From Stigmatella ashevillena (lineage in GTDB: Bacteria; Myxococcota; Myxococcia; Myxococcales; Myxococcaceae), in assembly GCF_028368975.1 (NCBI RefSeq), contig NZ_JAQNDM010000002.1, positions 5,884,425 through 5,948,424 on the forward strand: a DNA stretch of 64,000 nucleotides, written 5' to 3'. Shown here piece after piece: positions 34,904 to 44,400 of this stretch. Numbering within the stretch: the first letter of the stretch is position 1; each line of letters starts with the position of its first letter. The notes under the pieces were generated by a model. The model was not told the DNA's origin. It saw only the letters and a list, made by a program, of their open reading frames with translations, and did not search any database. Position numbers and translations under genes: made by a program.

Positions 34904-36160
34904 TTCGCCCGGCAGCTCCCGCAGGGGGACAAGCTTTCCCAGCAGGGGCCCCCCGTACTTGAGCCGGGCGATGCGCTGCGCGGGGTAGATGCCACGGTGG
35001 CCCGTGAGCAGGTAGGCCAGGGTGGCGACGATGGCCACGTGGGGCAGCACGCTGGCGCCCACCAGCTCCACGGCCATGATGGTCAGCGCCAGGGGCGTGT
35101 TGGCCGCGGCGGCGAAGAGGGCTGCCATGCCCACCGCTGCTCCCAGGTCCAGCGGTAGCCCCAGCACCCGCGCCAGCACGTTGCCGAGTGCCGCGCCGAT
35201 GAAGAACAAGGGCGTCACCTCTCCGCCCAGGAAGCCCGCTCCCAGTGTCACCGCCGTGAAGAGCAGTTTCCACGCGAAGGCAGCCTCGGGAAGTGCCGGG
35301 TCCACGAAGGCGCGCACCAGCGTCGGCACGCCCAAGCCCAGGTACATGTCCGTCCCCACCAGTTTCCACAGCCCCACCACCGCGAGCCCTCCCACCGCCA
35401 TGCGCAGTGGCAACGCGGGGAGGCGCCCCTCCAGCAGCTTCTTCAGCCGGTGCGTCCCCTCCACGAAGACAACCGCCACTGCCGCCACGGCGAGGGCGAA
35501 CACCACCCATTTTGCCAGCACGCCTCCTGTCAGGGGCAGAACGCCGGGCGCCGGGTAGGCGGTGTGCACGATGCCCAACCCCCGGGTTGTCAGATCGCCC
35601 ACCACCGCGGCCACGAGCGCCGGCAGCAGGGCCTCGTAGCCCAGGCGACCCACGACGAGCACCTCCAGGCTGAACACGGCGCCTGCGATGGGGGTGCCAA
35701 ACACCGAACCAAAGCCACCGGCGATGCCCGCGGCGAGCAGCTCGCGCCGTGTGTCCGCGGAGACGCGGAAGCGGTGCGCGATGGCATCCGCCAGACTGCC
35801 TCCCATCTGGACCGCGGTGCCCTCCCGTCCCGCGCTGCCGCCAAACAGGTGCGTGAGCACGGTGCCCAGCAGCACCAGGGGGGCCATGCGCAGCGGAATC
35901 TGCCGGTCCGTCTCGTGCACTGTGTCCAGGACGAGATTGTTCCCCCCCCGAATGGACGAGCCCCACCTCGCGTAGAGCGCGCCCACCGCGAGCCCGGCCA
36001 CCGGCAGCGCATAGACGAGGAGCGGCATTCGCTCCCGCAGGGCCGTGGCTTCGTCGAGCAGGAAGAGAAACACCGCGGAGGCCACGCCGCAGACGGCTCC
36101 CACCAGGGCTCCCAGCACTCCCCACTGTGCCAGAGCACGGAGACTTTCACGTGGGCTCAT
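34838..36160 (-). CDS. ClC-family chloride channel/transporter
   Basis: This protein of about 440 residues has ten or more hydrophobic helices. The gating-glutamate motif is present as GSAGREGTAVQMGG. The late motif reads GGEVTPLFFIGAALGN. The first selectivity segment reads GSSIRGGNN instead of GSGIP, as in the SycA-like branch of prokaryotic ClC proteins. No CBS domain follows. The ATG at 36160 is chosen; a GTG three codons upstream is also possible. Anion exchange coupled to protons is the likely role, with the ion specificity open. Confidence 0.87.
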   Translation of the reverse strand: MSPRESLRALAQWGVLGALVGAVCGVASAVFLFLLDEATALRERMPLLVYALPVAGLAVGALYARWGSSIRGGNNLVLDTVHETDRQIPLRMAPLVLLGTVLTHLFGGSAGREGTAVQMGGSLADAIAHRFRVSADTRRELLAAGIAGGFGSVFGTPIAGAVFSLEVLVVGRLGYEALLPALVAAVVGDLTTRGLGIVHTAYPAPGVLPLTGGVLAKWVVFALAVAAVAVVFVEGTHRLKKLLEGRLPALPLRMAVGGLAVVGLWKLVGTDMYLGLGVPTLVRAFVDPALPEAAFAWKLLFTAVTLGAGFLGGEVTPLFFIGAALGNVLARVLGLPLDLGAAVGMAALFAAAANTPLALTIMAVELVGASVLPHVAIVATLAYLLTGHRGIYPAQRIARLKYGGPLLGKLVPLRELPGESPGSAFARKSSDSAGNPQGKR

Positions 36161-36313
36161 GGAGGGCACTGTACATCTCGCATGGGTGTTCTCCGGGGCT
36201 CTGTTTCATGGCGGCCAGTTTTCAGGGCTCGCACCTGGAGGGCTGCTCCCGAGAAGTGATTCCCGGTGACACCTCCATTAGGGCTTTCGCCCTAGCCATG
36301 GAGAGCATGTCCG

Positions 36314-37804
36314 ATGGTGATCCCGCGCTTTCCCCTGTTCCTGCTGCTCTGTGCCACGTCGTGTCTGCCTCCCGAGGAGGAAGACTTCTGGAGGGAGGAA
36401 CTCCCGCAGCATGAGTCCGGGCCCCTGTCCCCCCGCGGGAGGCCCTGCGTGAGCACTCCCGTGCTGCTGGCGGACTTGTCCCCAAGTGCCACGGGTTCGT
36501 TGCCTCGTGAGCTGGTGGCTGGCAATGGCATCCTCTTCTTCACCGCGGACGATGGGGCGCATGGGCGCGAGCTCTGGAAGAGCCACGGCTTCGGGGATGC
36601 CACGGGCCCTGGCGCCTTCCTGGTGAAGGACCTTCGGCCTGGGGCCTCCACCTCCAATCCGCGCCGGCTCACGATGGCGGGCAGCCAGCTCTTCTTCACC
36701 GCGGATGATGGGGTGCATGGACGCGAGCTGTGGGTCTCCGACGGCACCCCTGCGGGCACCCGGATGGTGAAAGACATCTGGCCCGGCGCCTATGGCGCTT
36801 CGCCCGACCAGCTGCTGGCCTTTGGCCCGCTTGTCTATTTCGCCGCGAACGATGGGCAGAACGGAATCGAGCTGTGGCGCAGCGATGGGACGGAGACGGG
36901 CACCTTCCTGGTGAGTGACCTCTATCCTGGCGACGACGTCTACTCGCCGGGGGCGCCGGGCAGCTCGAGCCCGCGCCGGCTGACCCGTGTCGGCGATGCG
37001 CTCTTCTTCGTGGCCAACGTCAATGATGAGGTGTTCATCTGGCGCAGTCTGGGGTTGTCCAGCGCCACGTCTGTCTTCTCAGGCCCCGAGGACAACTTCC
37101 TCTCCGCCTTCACCGCGGCGGATTCGAAGCTCTTCTTCCTGCACGACAATGACGAGGGCGAGGCCAGTCTGTGGTGCTCCCATGGCACCGTCTCCGAGCA
37201 ACTGCGTTTCTTCCCCGGTCTCTACCCGCATGATCTCACGGCACTCGGGGGCAAGATTTTCTTCAGCGCCGGGGGCGGCGAGCCCGAGTTCTGGGGCGAG
37301 CCCGAGGGCGAGGAGCTGTGGGTCAGTGATGGCACGTCCCATGGCACCTTCCGGGTGAAGGACATCTGGCCCGGCCCGGACAGCTCGGCGCCGAGCGCCA
37401 TCAAGGCGCTGGAGGGGAAGCTCTACTTCGCCGCGAGTGATGCGCTCCACGGCCGGGAGTTGTGGAGCAGCGATGGCACCGCCAAGGGGACCCTGTTGTT
37501 GAGTGATTTGGCGCCGGGCCCCTGGGACTCGGCGCCGGAGAACCTGACCCCCGCCGCCGGGTTGCTCTTCTTCTCGGCGGACACCCCGGGCCGAGGCCGG
37601 GAGCCCTGGGTGAGCAATGGCACGGAGGTCGGAACGATGGCCTTGCAGGAGATCGCTCCGGGCAACGAGGCGTCGGATCCGCAAGGGTTTGTCCGCCTGG
37701 GCTGGGACGTCTTCTTCACCGCCCAGCATCCGCTCCATGGCACGGAGATCTGGGGGGTGACGGTTCGCCCGGGAGTCCGGTGCGATGTCCACGACGACCA
37801 GTGA
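36314..37804 (+). CDS. ELWxxDGT repeat lipoprotein
   Basis: This is a 496-residue lipoprotein (lipobox CATSC). About eight repeats each contain GRELWVSDGTPAGT-like and KLYFAASD-like strands (HGRELWKS, GIELWRSDGTETGT, GEELWVSDGTSHGT, HGRELWSSDGTAKGT), the hallmark of ELWxxDGT repeat proteins, thought to form a beta-propeller. The family is abundant in myxobacteria and of unknown function. It is convergent with the retron reverse transcriptase, with three bases between the stop codons. Confidence 0.85.
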   Translation: MVIPRFPLFLLLCATSCLPPEEEDFWREELPQHESGPLSPRGRPCVSTPVLLADLSPSATGSLPRELVAGNGILFFTADDGAHGRELWKSHGFGDATGPGAFLVKDLRPGASTSNPRRLTMAGSQLFFTADDGVHGRELWVSDGTPAGTRMVKDIWPGAYGASPDQLLAFGPLVYFAANDGQNGIELWRSDGTETGTFLVSDLYPGDDVYSPGAPGSSSPRRLTRVGDALFFVANVNDEVFIWRSLGLSSATSVFSGPEDNFLSAFTAADSKLFFLHDNDEGEASLWCSHGTVSEQLRFFPGLYPHDLTALGGKIFFSAGGGEPEFWGEPEGEELWVSDGTSHGTFRVKDIWPGPDSSAPSAIKALEGKLYFAASDALHGRELWSSDGTAKGTLLLSDLAPGPWDSAPENLTPAAGLLFFSADTPGRGREPWVSNGTEVGTMALQEIAPGNEASDPQGFVRLGWDVFFTAQHPLHGTEIWGVTVRPGVRCDVHDDQ

Positions 37805-37807
37805 GGT

Positions 37808-39235
37808 TCAGCGGGCCTGACGCTTCTCCAGGGCCTCCAGCCGCCGCAGGAAGGCGCGGCCCTTGTCCGCATCCGTCATGTGGAGGAAGGCCGCGAGCCC
37901 CTTGAGTTGCTCCAGCGTCTCTCCCTCGGGGCCGGGCTTGCCCTGCTCCCGGTTGTGGATCGCCGCGCGCAGCCGCCGCACCACATCCCGGGGGACCCGG
38001 GCACCGGGAGCGCCCTCGGGGGCCTCGTTCACCACGAGCCCCGTCACCCGCTGCCGGCTGCCCTTGCGCTGCACCCGCGTCTTGTCCGGGTGCAACGTGA
38101 AGCCCTCGGCCTCCAGCACGCCCTTCACCCGCGCCAGGAGCAGCGCCACCGGTGCATCCGCCTGCCGGGGCTCCTTCGCCCGCCGCCAGGAGAACGTCAT
38201 GTCATCCGCGTAGCGCGTGTAGGTGAAGCCCAGCCGCTTCGACAGCGCCGAGAGCCGCTTGTCCAGCCGCAGGCACAGCGCATTCGTCAGCGCCGGAGAG
38301 GTGGGCGCCCCCTGGGGCAGGGCCCGGGGGCCCTTGGCCACGTACAGCGTCTCGCCCCGGAACCGCACCACCTCGCGCGGTGCCTCGGTGGAGAGCAGCG
38401 CCAGGAGGGTCGCCAGGTTCTCCGGAAGTCCTCCCTTGCGCAGCAGCCCCTTCACCCGGGGCCACGTCACGGAAGGGAAGAAGTCCTTCACATCCACCTT
38501 CACCACCACGTCCGCGCCCCGGTGCGCCAGCGCGTTGGTGAGGATGGAGCGCCCCGCCACGAAGCCGTGCGCGGCCCCGTGCACGGGCAGCCGCTCCACC
38601 ACGTTCGCCAGCACCCAGCGCTGCACGGCCTTGAGTTCCCGCTTCGGCGCGGTGAGCGTCCGCTTGCCGCCGTCCCGCTTCGGAATCTCCCACGTCTGGT
38701 AGTGCGTGCCCGTGTCCACCTCGCGGTGGAAGGAGAACCAGCGCAGGCGCGACACGGAGATGCCCAGCGCCTTCGCCAGTGCTTCGGCCGAGTCCAACCC
38801 CTCCGGCAAGCCGTTGGCCTTGGCCCGCTCCTCGCGCTCGGCCACGTCGAACTTGTCCGGCCCTCCGGTCTCGTCCCAGTGCACCCCCACGCCCAGGTGG
38901 TGGATGTGCGTGGCCTTCCAGGCCTCCCACGCCAGGCGCTTCTGCGCGCGGCGCTCGGTGGCCTCGGCCTTCTTCTTCTCCTTCCAGGCCGACTTCTGCT
39001 TGTCGCTGAGCGACTCGAAGTCCACCTCTTCCGCCGCGACGCCCTTGGCCACCAGCTGTTGCCGCACCCAGGCGTCCGTGCCGCCTGCCTCTTCGATGGC
39101 CTTCCACCGCAGGCGCAGCGCCTCGTGGTGGGCGCGGCGGGCCTCCTGCTTCGCGGCATCGGGGCGGGTGGGGGCGGGCGCCTCGGCGGAGACGGGGGGC
39201 GCGGCGGGGACGTGTGACTCCAGCTTGGCGGTCAT
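37808..39235 (-). CDS. ret: Retron reverse transcriptase, Mx162/Sa163 type
   Basis: This is a 475-residue protein. The reverse transcriptase core has the catalytic YADD at about residues 342-345 (TRYADDMTFS), the palm Asp in VVKVDVKDFFPSVTW, the block GPRALPQGAPTSPALTNALC and the retron-specific C-terminal RVTGLVVN. The N-terminal 165 residues are a charged helical extension (SAWKEKKKAEATERRAQKR), as in the Myxococcus xanthus Mx162 and Stigmatella Sa163 enzymes. CAGGAGC precedes the ATG. It makes the branched RNA-DNA molecule msDNA from the RNA encoded at 39297-39572. No effector gene follows it; the next gene is convergent. Confidence 0.94.
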   Translation of the reverse strand: MTAKLESHVPAAPPVSAEAPAPTRPDAAKQEARRAHHEALRLRWKAIEEAGGTDAWVRQQLVAKGVAAEEVDFESLSDKQKSAWKEKKKAEATERRAQKRLAWEAWKATHIHHLGVGVHWDETGGPDKFDVAEREERAKANGLPEGLDSAEALAKALGISVSRLRWFSFHREVDTGTHYQTWEIPKRDGGKRTLTAPKRELKAVQRWVLANVVERLPVHGAAHGFVAGRSILTNALAHRGADVVVKVDVKDFFPSVTWPRVKGLLRKGGLPENLATLLALLSTEAPREVVRFRGETLYVAKGPRALPQGAPTSPALTNALCLRLDKRLSALSKRLGFTYTRYADDMTFSWRRAKEPRQADAPVALLLARVKGVLEAEGFTLHPDKTRVQRKGSRQRVTGLVVNEAPEGAPGARVPRDVVRRLRAAIHNREQGKPGPEGETLEQLKGLAAFLHMTDADKGRAFLRRLEALEKRQAR

Positions 39236-39296
39236 GACGGCTCCTGGCGCCGGTGAGCAAGGTGGGGGGGGCGAGGCGGGAGCAGGGCGACGGAGC

Positions 39297-39572
39297 GCGA
39301 GCGGTCGAGGGAGGCCCTAAGGCACCACCTTCTCACCAGGGGCACGGTAGCCTCACCGGCTCTCCCCTCCGGTGAGTACCTCACCGGCCGGGGAAACGGC
39401 GGTTGCGTCGTTGGTTCAGCTCCCCGGCCGGTGAGGTACTCACCGGAGGGAAGAGAGCCAAGAACAGGCTACCTTGCGGAGAATGTCCTGCAATTCAACC
39501 AGAGCGGCGCAACGCCGCTCCTGCGCTCGAGGCGCTGAGGCTGATGGCTTGGGACCTCTCTCGGTCGCTCGC
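39297..39572 (-). ncRNA. msr-msd: Retron msr-msd RNA (template and primer of msDNA)
   Basis: The region lies directly upstream of the reverse transcriptase gene and has the parts of a retron RNA, transcribed on the minus strand. The outer inverted repeat a1/a2 is at 39547-39572 and 39297-39322 (about 20 of 26 positions pair). The msd hairpin is a perfect 30-bp stem, 39365-39394 with 39421-39450, with a 26-base loop, extended by 6 bp below an internal loop. GGTAGCC (39346-39352) and GGCTACC (39467-39473) close its base. In the msr part there is an 8-bp stem GAGCGGCG / CGCCGCTC at 39502-39520. The size between a2 and the msr stems fits a msDNA near 163 bases. The exact branching G is not assigned. 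Confidence 0.85.
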
Positions 39573-39641
39573 ACGAATGTCTGTCGTTCCGTCGCACCTG
39601 CCTTTTCCGCCGCGCTCCCGCAGCCCCGTGACTTCCGTGTT

Positions 39642-41480
39642 CTACATCATTGAAGCGGCCGCATCGATATATCCCTCTGCGGCCAGAGACTCCAGGCGCG
39701 TGAAGTAGGCCGTGCGCGCCTCGGCGTCCGTGTCGAACCAGAGCTTCTGCCGACGGGACTCTCCCTGGCGCGGGCCCCACTCCACGGCCACCACTTTCCC
39801 ATCCAATGAGACGCGGTACACCTGCTCCTGGCCGGAGGCCTCGCGCCGCACGTAGGAGCGCGTCTCCGCGTGGATGAGCTGGCGGCCCTCGGGGGTTTGA
39901 CGCAGTGCTTCTTGTTCCGCGCGGTGGCGGGACTGGACGAGCCGAAGCGCCATCATGTGCTCGCACGGGCCCTCGCGCAGCCCCGAGCGCCGGAAGTGGG
40001 GGCAGCCACAGCTCGCCTCCCGCACGCGGCCCTCCAGGTCCAGGGTGAAGGAGGGGAAGAAGCTGCGGACGGCCTCCCGGTCCACCACCTCGCCGTGGAT
40101 GCGGGTGCCTTCGCCCACCACCTCGTGCACCTTCGTCACCTTCACCTCGCCCGCGCCCGGCCCGCCGTCGCCGAGCAGCCGGTGCGCCCGGGCCTCGCGC
40201 TCATTGCCGTAGCGCAGCGCCGCCTCGTCCACCGGGGTGGGCATCAGCTCGCGCGGCCGGTACGTCTCGTGGGCGATGTCATAGAGGATGTGCCCCCGGA
40301 GGCATTCGAGCTGCAACGCCGCGCGCACCGCGTCCTTCGGGGGGCCGGCCTCCGCCGCGAGCTTCTCGAAGGGCAGGGGGCCCTCGGTGCGCAGCCGCTG
40401 GCGCAGTTTCTCCGGGAGCCCCTCCGGCACCGCGCGCGGCATCAGCACGTCGAAGGCGGCGGCGCTGGACCAGCCGCTCTCCGTCCACCCAGTAAGGGCC
40501 AGCGTCAGCGTGGCCTCGCCCAGGTCCACGGCCCAGAACACCGGGAGCCCCGGGCCCAGGAGCCGCACCCGCACGCTCTTCGCGTGGGGCAGAAGCCGGG
40601 CCAGGGCGATGAGCCGCTGCCGGCCGAAGGTGCGCACCACCGCGGGCACCGTGCCCGTGTACACCGAGGCGTGGCACTCCAGCACCAGCTCCCACGGTTC
40701 GATGACCAGCCGGGGCGGCGCGCCCGGGACGAGCTCGAAGCGCAGCGCGCGGGGGGCCGCCTTGGCCTTCCGGGTGCGCAGCGCGAACAGCAGGTTGTAC
40801 AAGTCGATGGGGGCCAGCGTGCAGGTGCTCGCCGGGAGCGTGGCGGCGGACTGCACCTGGAGGAAGCCGCGCAGCCACGCGTGGGGGACTTCCACGCTGC
40901 GGGGCGCCCGGGCCTCGCGGGCCGGCAGCGCCACGTGCGCCTCCAGGGACAGCGGCACATAGGTGCGCAGCCGGTCCACCTTGGCCATCAGGTCCTTGGG
41001 CACGTCCAGGAAGGTGGAGCCGTGCGCGGCCTCGCGGCCCTCGAACAGGGCGCTGTCGAAGGCCAGGCGCGCATAGGCGCTCTCGTCGCGGGAGAAGACC
41101 TCCAGGGACACCTGATCCGGGTCCACCGTGAGGACGGGATCCAACACCGTGTCCTTCTGCTCCTCGGTTTGCAGCGAGGCATCCAGGAAGGCCTTCTGGG
41201 CCTCCCAGATCTGCGCAGTGGCGCGCTTGCCCTGCTTCATGAGGTAGGCCAGGTATGCCGTGCGGTCCCGGCCCCGGTAGCGCAAGTCGCTGTTGAGAAT
41301 GCCGAGGGTGGCGGCCAGTGCATCCCGGAAGAGGGCGGGCTCGCGGACACGGCCGCGCACGCCCACGGTGCCGCGGGAGCCCTCCAGGGCCAGCAGCACG
41401 CGCGAGGCGTCCGGGCGGGTGTCCACGTCACTCGCGGTGGCGTAGCGCAGCTCGACGGGGTGGCGGGTGGCGGAGGTCAC
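39642..41480 (-). CDS. SWIM zinc-finger protein
   Basis: This is a 612-residue soluble protein. The SWIM motif CxCxnCxH is read as SCGCPHFRRSGLREGPCEHM at about residues 495-515. The N-terminal 400 residues contain ELRYATASDVDTRPDASRV and many beta strands, with a helical segment before the zinc finger. SWIM proteins of this size are recurrent partners of MoxR-ATPase/vWA and HEAT-repeat proteins in bacterial operons (YehQ-like). The GTG start overlaps the stop of the giant WD40-HEAT gene (GTGA). A 70-bp gap separates its end from the retron RNA. Nucleic-acid or protein binding is inferred from the zinc finger. Confidence 0.8.
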   Translation of the reverse strand: MTSATRHPVELRYATASDVDTRPDASRVLLALEGSRGTVGVRGRVREPALFRDALAATLGILNSDLRYRGRDRTAYLAYLMKQGKRATAQIWEAQKAFLDASLQTEEQKDTVLDPVLTVDPDQVSLEVFSRDESAYARLAFDSALFEGREAAHGSTFLDVPKDLMAKVDRLRTYVPLSLEAHVALPAREARAPRSVEVPHAWLRGFLQVQSAATLPASTCTLAPIDLYNLLFALRTRKAKAAPRALRFELVPGAPPRLVIEPWELVLECHASVYTGTVPAVVRTFGRQRLIALARLLPHAKSVRVRLLGPGLPVFWAVDLGEATLTLALTGWTESGWSSAAAFDVLMPRAVPEGLPEKLRQRLRTEGPLPFEKLAAEAGPPKDAVRAALQLECLRGHILYDIAHETYRPRELMPTPVDEAALRYGNEREARAHRLLGDGGPGAGEVKVTKVHEVVGEGTRIHGEVVDREAVRSFFPSFTLDLEGRVREASCGCPHFRRSGLREGPCEHMMALRLVQSRHRAEQEALRQTPEGRQLIHAETRSYVRREASGQEQVYRVSLDGKVVAVEWGPRQGESRRQKLWFDTDAEARTAYFTRLESLAAEGYIDAAASMM

Positions 41481-44400
41481 GAGGCAGTTCCTTCCTTGCG
41501 GTTGCGAGCCAGGGCCCGGCGTGCACGTTGGTGGGCGCGCCAGGCTGCTTTGCGAAGCGCCTCGGGCTGAGCCTTGTCGAAGGCGAGGCCCTGGAGCAGG
41601 TTCGCCGCGCCCTCATCGCCCATGCGCCCGAGCGCGGCCAGGGCGTCTTGTTTCACTGCGGGGGTGCTGCCGCCGGTGGCCAGCGGACGCAACGGCTCCC
41701 ACTGGTGCGAGGCCAGCAACGTGGGCAGCGCCGCCCTGCGCCCTTCCGAGGTCGCGAGGGGCTCGGGGGTGCGCAGCCCCGCGGCCAGGGGGCCCACGGC
41801 CACCGGATCGAACGGCTTCACCGCGAGTGCCCAGTCCGTGCGCTCCGGCGCCAACCGGGCCAGGGCGGCGGCGGCGGCGGAACGCACCCGCGCGTCGGTA
41901 TCCGTCAGCGCAATGCGCAGGGCTTCGGCCGCCGAGGTGCGCTCCTTCGCAGTGGCCAGGGCGGGTTGAGCGCCGGCCTCCGCCGTGCCCAGGGTGCTCA
42001 GGGTGCGCGCGGCCTCCTGGCGCACCGTCGCGGGGGCTCCGGCCTCACCTCCTTGGAGGATGGCGTGGGCCCCGGTGGCCAGCGGCGCTGTTCCCAACCG
42101 TGCGCCTGCCCAGAGCAGCCGCTGCCAGGCGCTGGTGAGCGGGGGGCGCTTGGCCCCGGGAGCCGCGGCCCACTCGGCGGCGGTGCGACGCTCGGCCGCG
42201 GCCAGCGCACCTTGCAGGGTGGAGGCATGGGCGGGGGACAGCGGGGCCCGGGGCTCGCCCGTCCACGTGCCGATGACCTGGGCGGCCTCTTCGCGGGCGC
42301 GGGGCTCTGCGTGAGCGAGCAGCACGGCCAGCTCCGGCACGGGCAGTCCGCCACGCCGGGCAATGCCCCGGCGGATGCGCTGCCGCAGCGCCTCGTCCTT
42401 CAGCGTGGCCAGGTGGGGCACGAGCTGCGCGGGCTCGGCCTCGTCCGCCAGGTACGCGGCAGCGGGCTGGGAGATGTCCGGATGGCGGCTCATCACCGCG
42501 AGGAACTCCACCCTCACCCGGTCCTTCGGGAAGAGGGTGTCGAGCGCCTTGCGGGCCTCCTGCCGCAGCAGGCCGTCCTGCGTGTCGAGCACCCGGGCCA
42601 GGGTGGGCTCGGCCTCGAGCGCTCCCAGCTTGCCCAACTCGGCCGCGGCGGTGAGACGCACCGAGGACGCGGTGGTGTCATCGGTGAGCAACGCCTCCAG
42701 CTTCGCGCGGACCCGCTCCCCGCCGATGAAGCGCAAGCCGCGCACGCCGGCCTGCTGCTGCTCGAGGCTTCCCGCCTCCAGCGCGGCGGCTTCCACCTTC
42801 TCCTCGAGGCGCTTGCGGTCCTCGCCTTCGGGGAGCTTCGCGGCCAGACGCCCCAGCCCCTCGACGGCGGCCACCACCATGGAGGGCTCGGCGGGGGCCT
42901 CCGCGGTGCCGCCTCCGGCCACCGCCTCCAACTCGGCCAGGGCCCGCGCATCGCCCAGCGTGCCGAGCGCCAGCAGGGCCCGCTCGCGATCGCCGGGCTC
43001 GCCCGCGCGCGCGTACAGCAGCAAGGGCCGCAGCGCGCTGGGCAATCCCTTGGAGGCCACGGCCTCGGCGGCCGGCAGCATCAGCTCCCGGGCCCCGGCG
43101 CGCAGCACTTCCTCGATGGGCTCCACCTTCGCGCCCTCGTGCACGACGCGCCAGGAGTAGTGCGCCACCGCCTCGCGGCGCACCGTCACATCCCGGTCCG
43201 GGAAGAGGCTCAACAGCAGGGCGTCCTGGCCCACGTCGGCGCCGGGCGCCAACTCGCGGGGAACGGCCTGGCGCACGGCCACATCCGGAGAGCGGGCCGC
43301 GGCGCGCAGGAAGCGCACCGCCAGCGCCATGTCGCGCTTCTTCAAGTCGCGGGGGCCCTGGGCAGAGGGCTTCACGTTCCGGTCCGCCACACCGATGGCG
43401 GCGGTGATGCAGGCCAGCCGCACGGAGGGGGCTTCGTCCTCCAGCACCTGCTGGGCCAGCACCTCCACCGCCTCTGGGAGCAGGGTGCGCCCCAGGGCCT
43501 TCACGAGGGCCGTCCGCTCGTCCGGGCCCGGCGCGGCGCGAAGCCGGCTGGCGAGGGCGGCCACGGCGGCGGGGGAGGCGAGCCGCGTCAGGGCTTCCAG
43601 GGCGCGCGCGGCGGTGGGGGCATTCTCCGAGCGCAGGAAGGTGCTCAGCACCTCCACGGTCCGGTCATCCTTGCGCCACGCGAGCAGCTCGGCGGCCCGC
43701 ATCCGCAGGTCCTCGTGTTCGCTGGCCATGGCCCGTCCCAGGGCCTCGGTGACGCGGGCATCGTTGGCCCCCGCCAGCCGCTCGATGACCCCCACGCGCA
43801 GATCCGCGTGCTCGCTGGAGAGGGCGGCCAGCAGGGGCTCCAAGCTGCCCTTGGGGCTGAGCTTCTCGAGCAGCTCGAAGGCGTACCGGCGCACCTCGGG
43901 CAGCGGCGAGTTGAGGGCGGCGGTGATGCGGGGCCGGGCGGCATCTCCGCGCGTGGCCAGGGTGTCCAGCGCGGCCCGGGCCACGTCCTGGGAGAGCGAG
44001 GCCAGGGCGAGCGCCAGGGGCTCATCGGAGCCCGCGGGGTACAGCTCCTGGAGGCCCGCGAGCGCCGCCTTGCGCACGAGCTGGTGCGGATCCTCGAGGG
44101 CGCGCAGGAGCGCGGCCACGGCGGCGGGCCGTCCCGCGAAGCCCTCCTGGGTGAGCTTCACCACGCGGTCCACGGAGTCCCGCCGCACCCGGTGGCCTTC
44201 GTCGCCCTCGGTGGACACCTGGCGCAGCAGGCCCACGTAGGCACCGAAGGCGAGCCGCCGCAGGTGCTGCCGCTCCACGGAGGCGAGGGCCTCGGCGGAA
44301 GGGGCCGCCTCCTTGCCAGAGGAGGTGCCGGTGGAGAAGAGGCGGCGCAGCCACCGCTTCGCGGGCTTGTCCGTGTCGGGCCCGGGGCGGGGCGTCGTCT

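Noticed and set aside
39365-39450. The 30-bp palindrome as a transposon end or phage attachment site
   Set aside because: Position just upstream of a retron reverse transcriptase, with closing repeats and a1/a2 arms, explains it as the msd stem.
39403-39708. Short plus-strand open frame across the retron RNA
   Set aside because: It crosses the msd hairpin and the end of the SWIM gene, has no ribosome-binding site and no family likeness.
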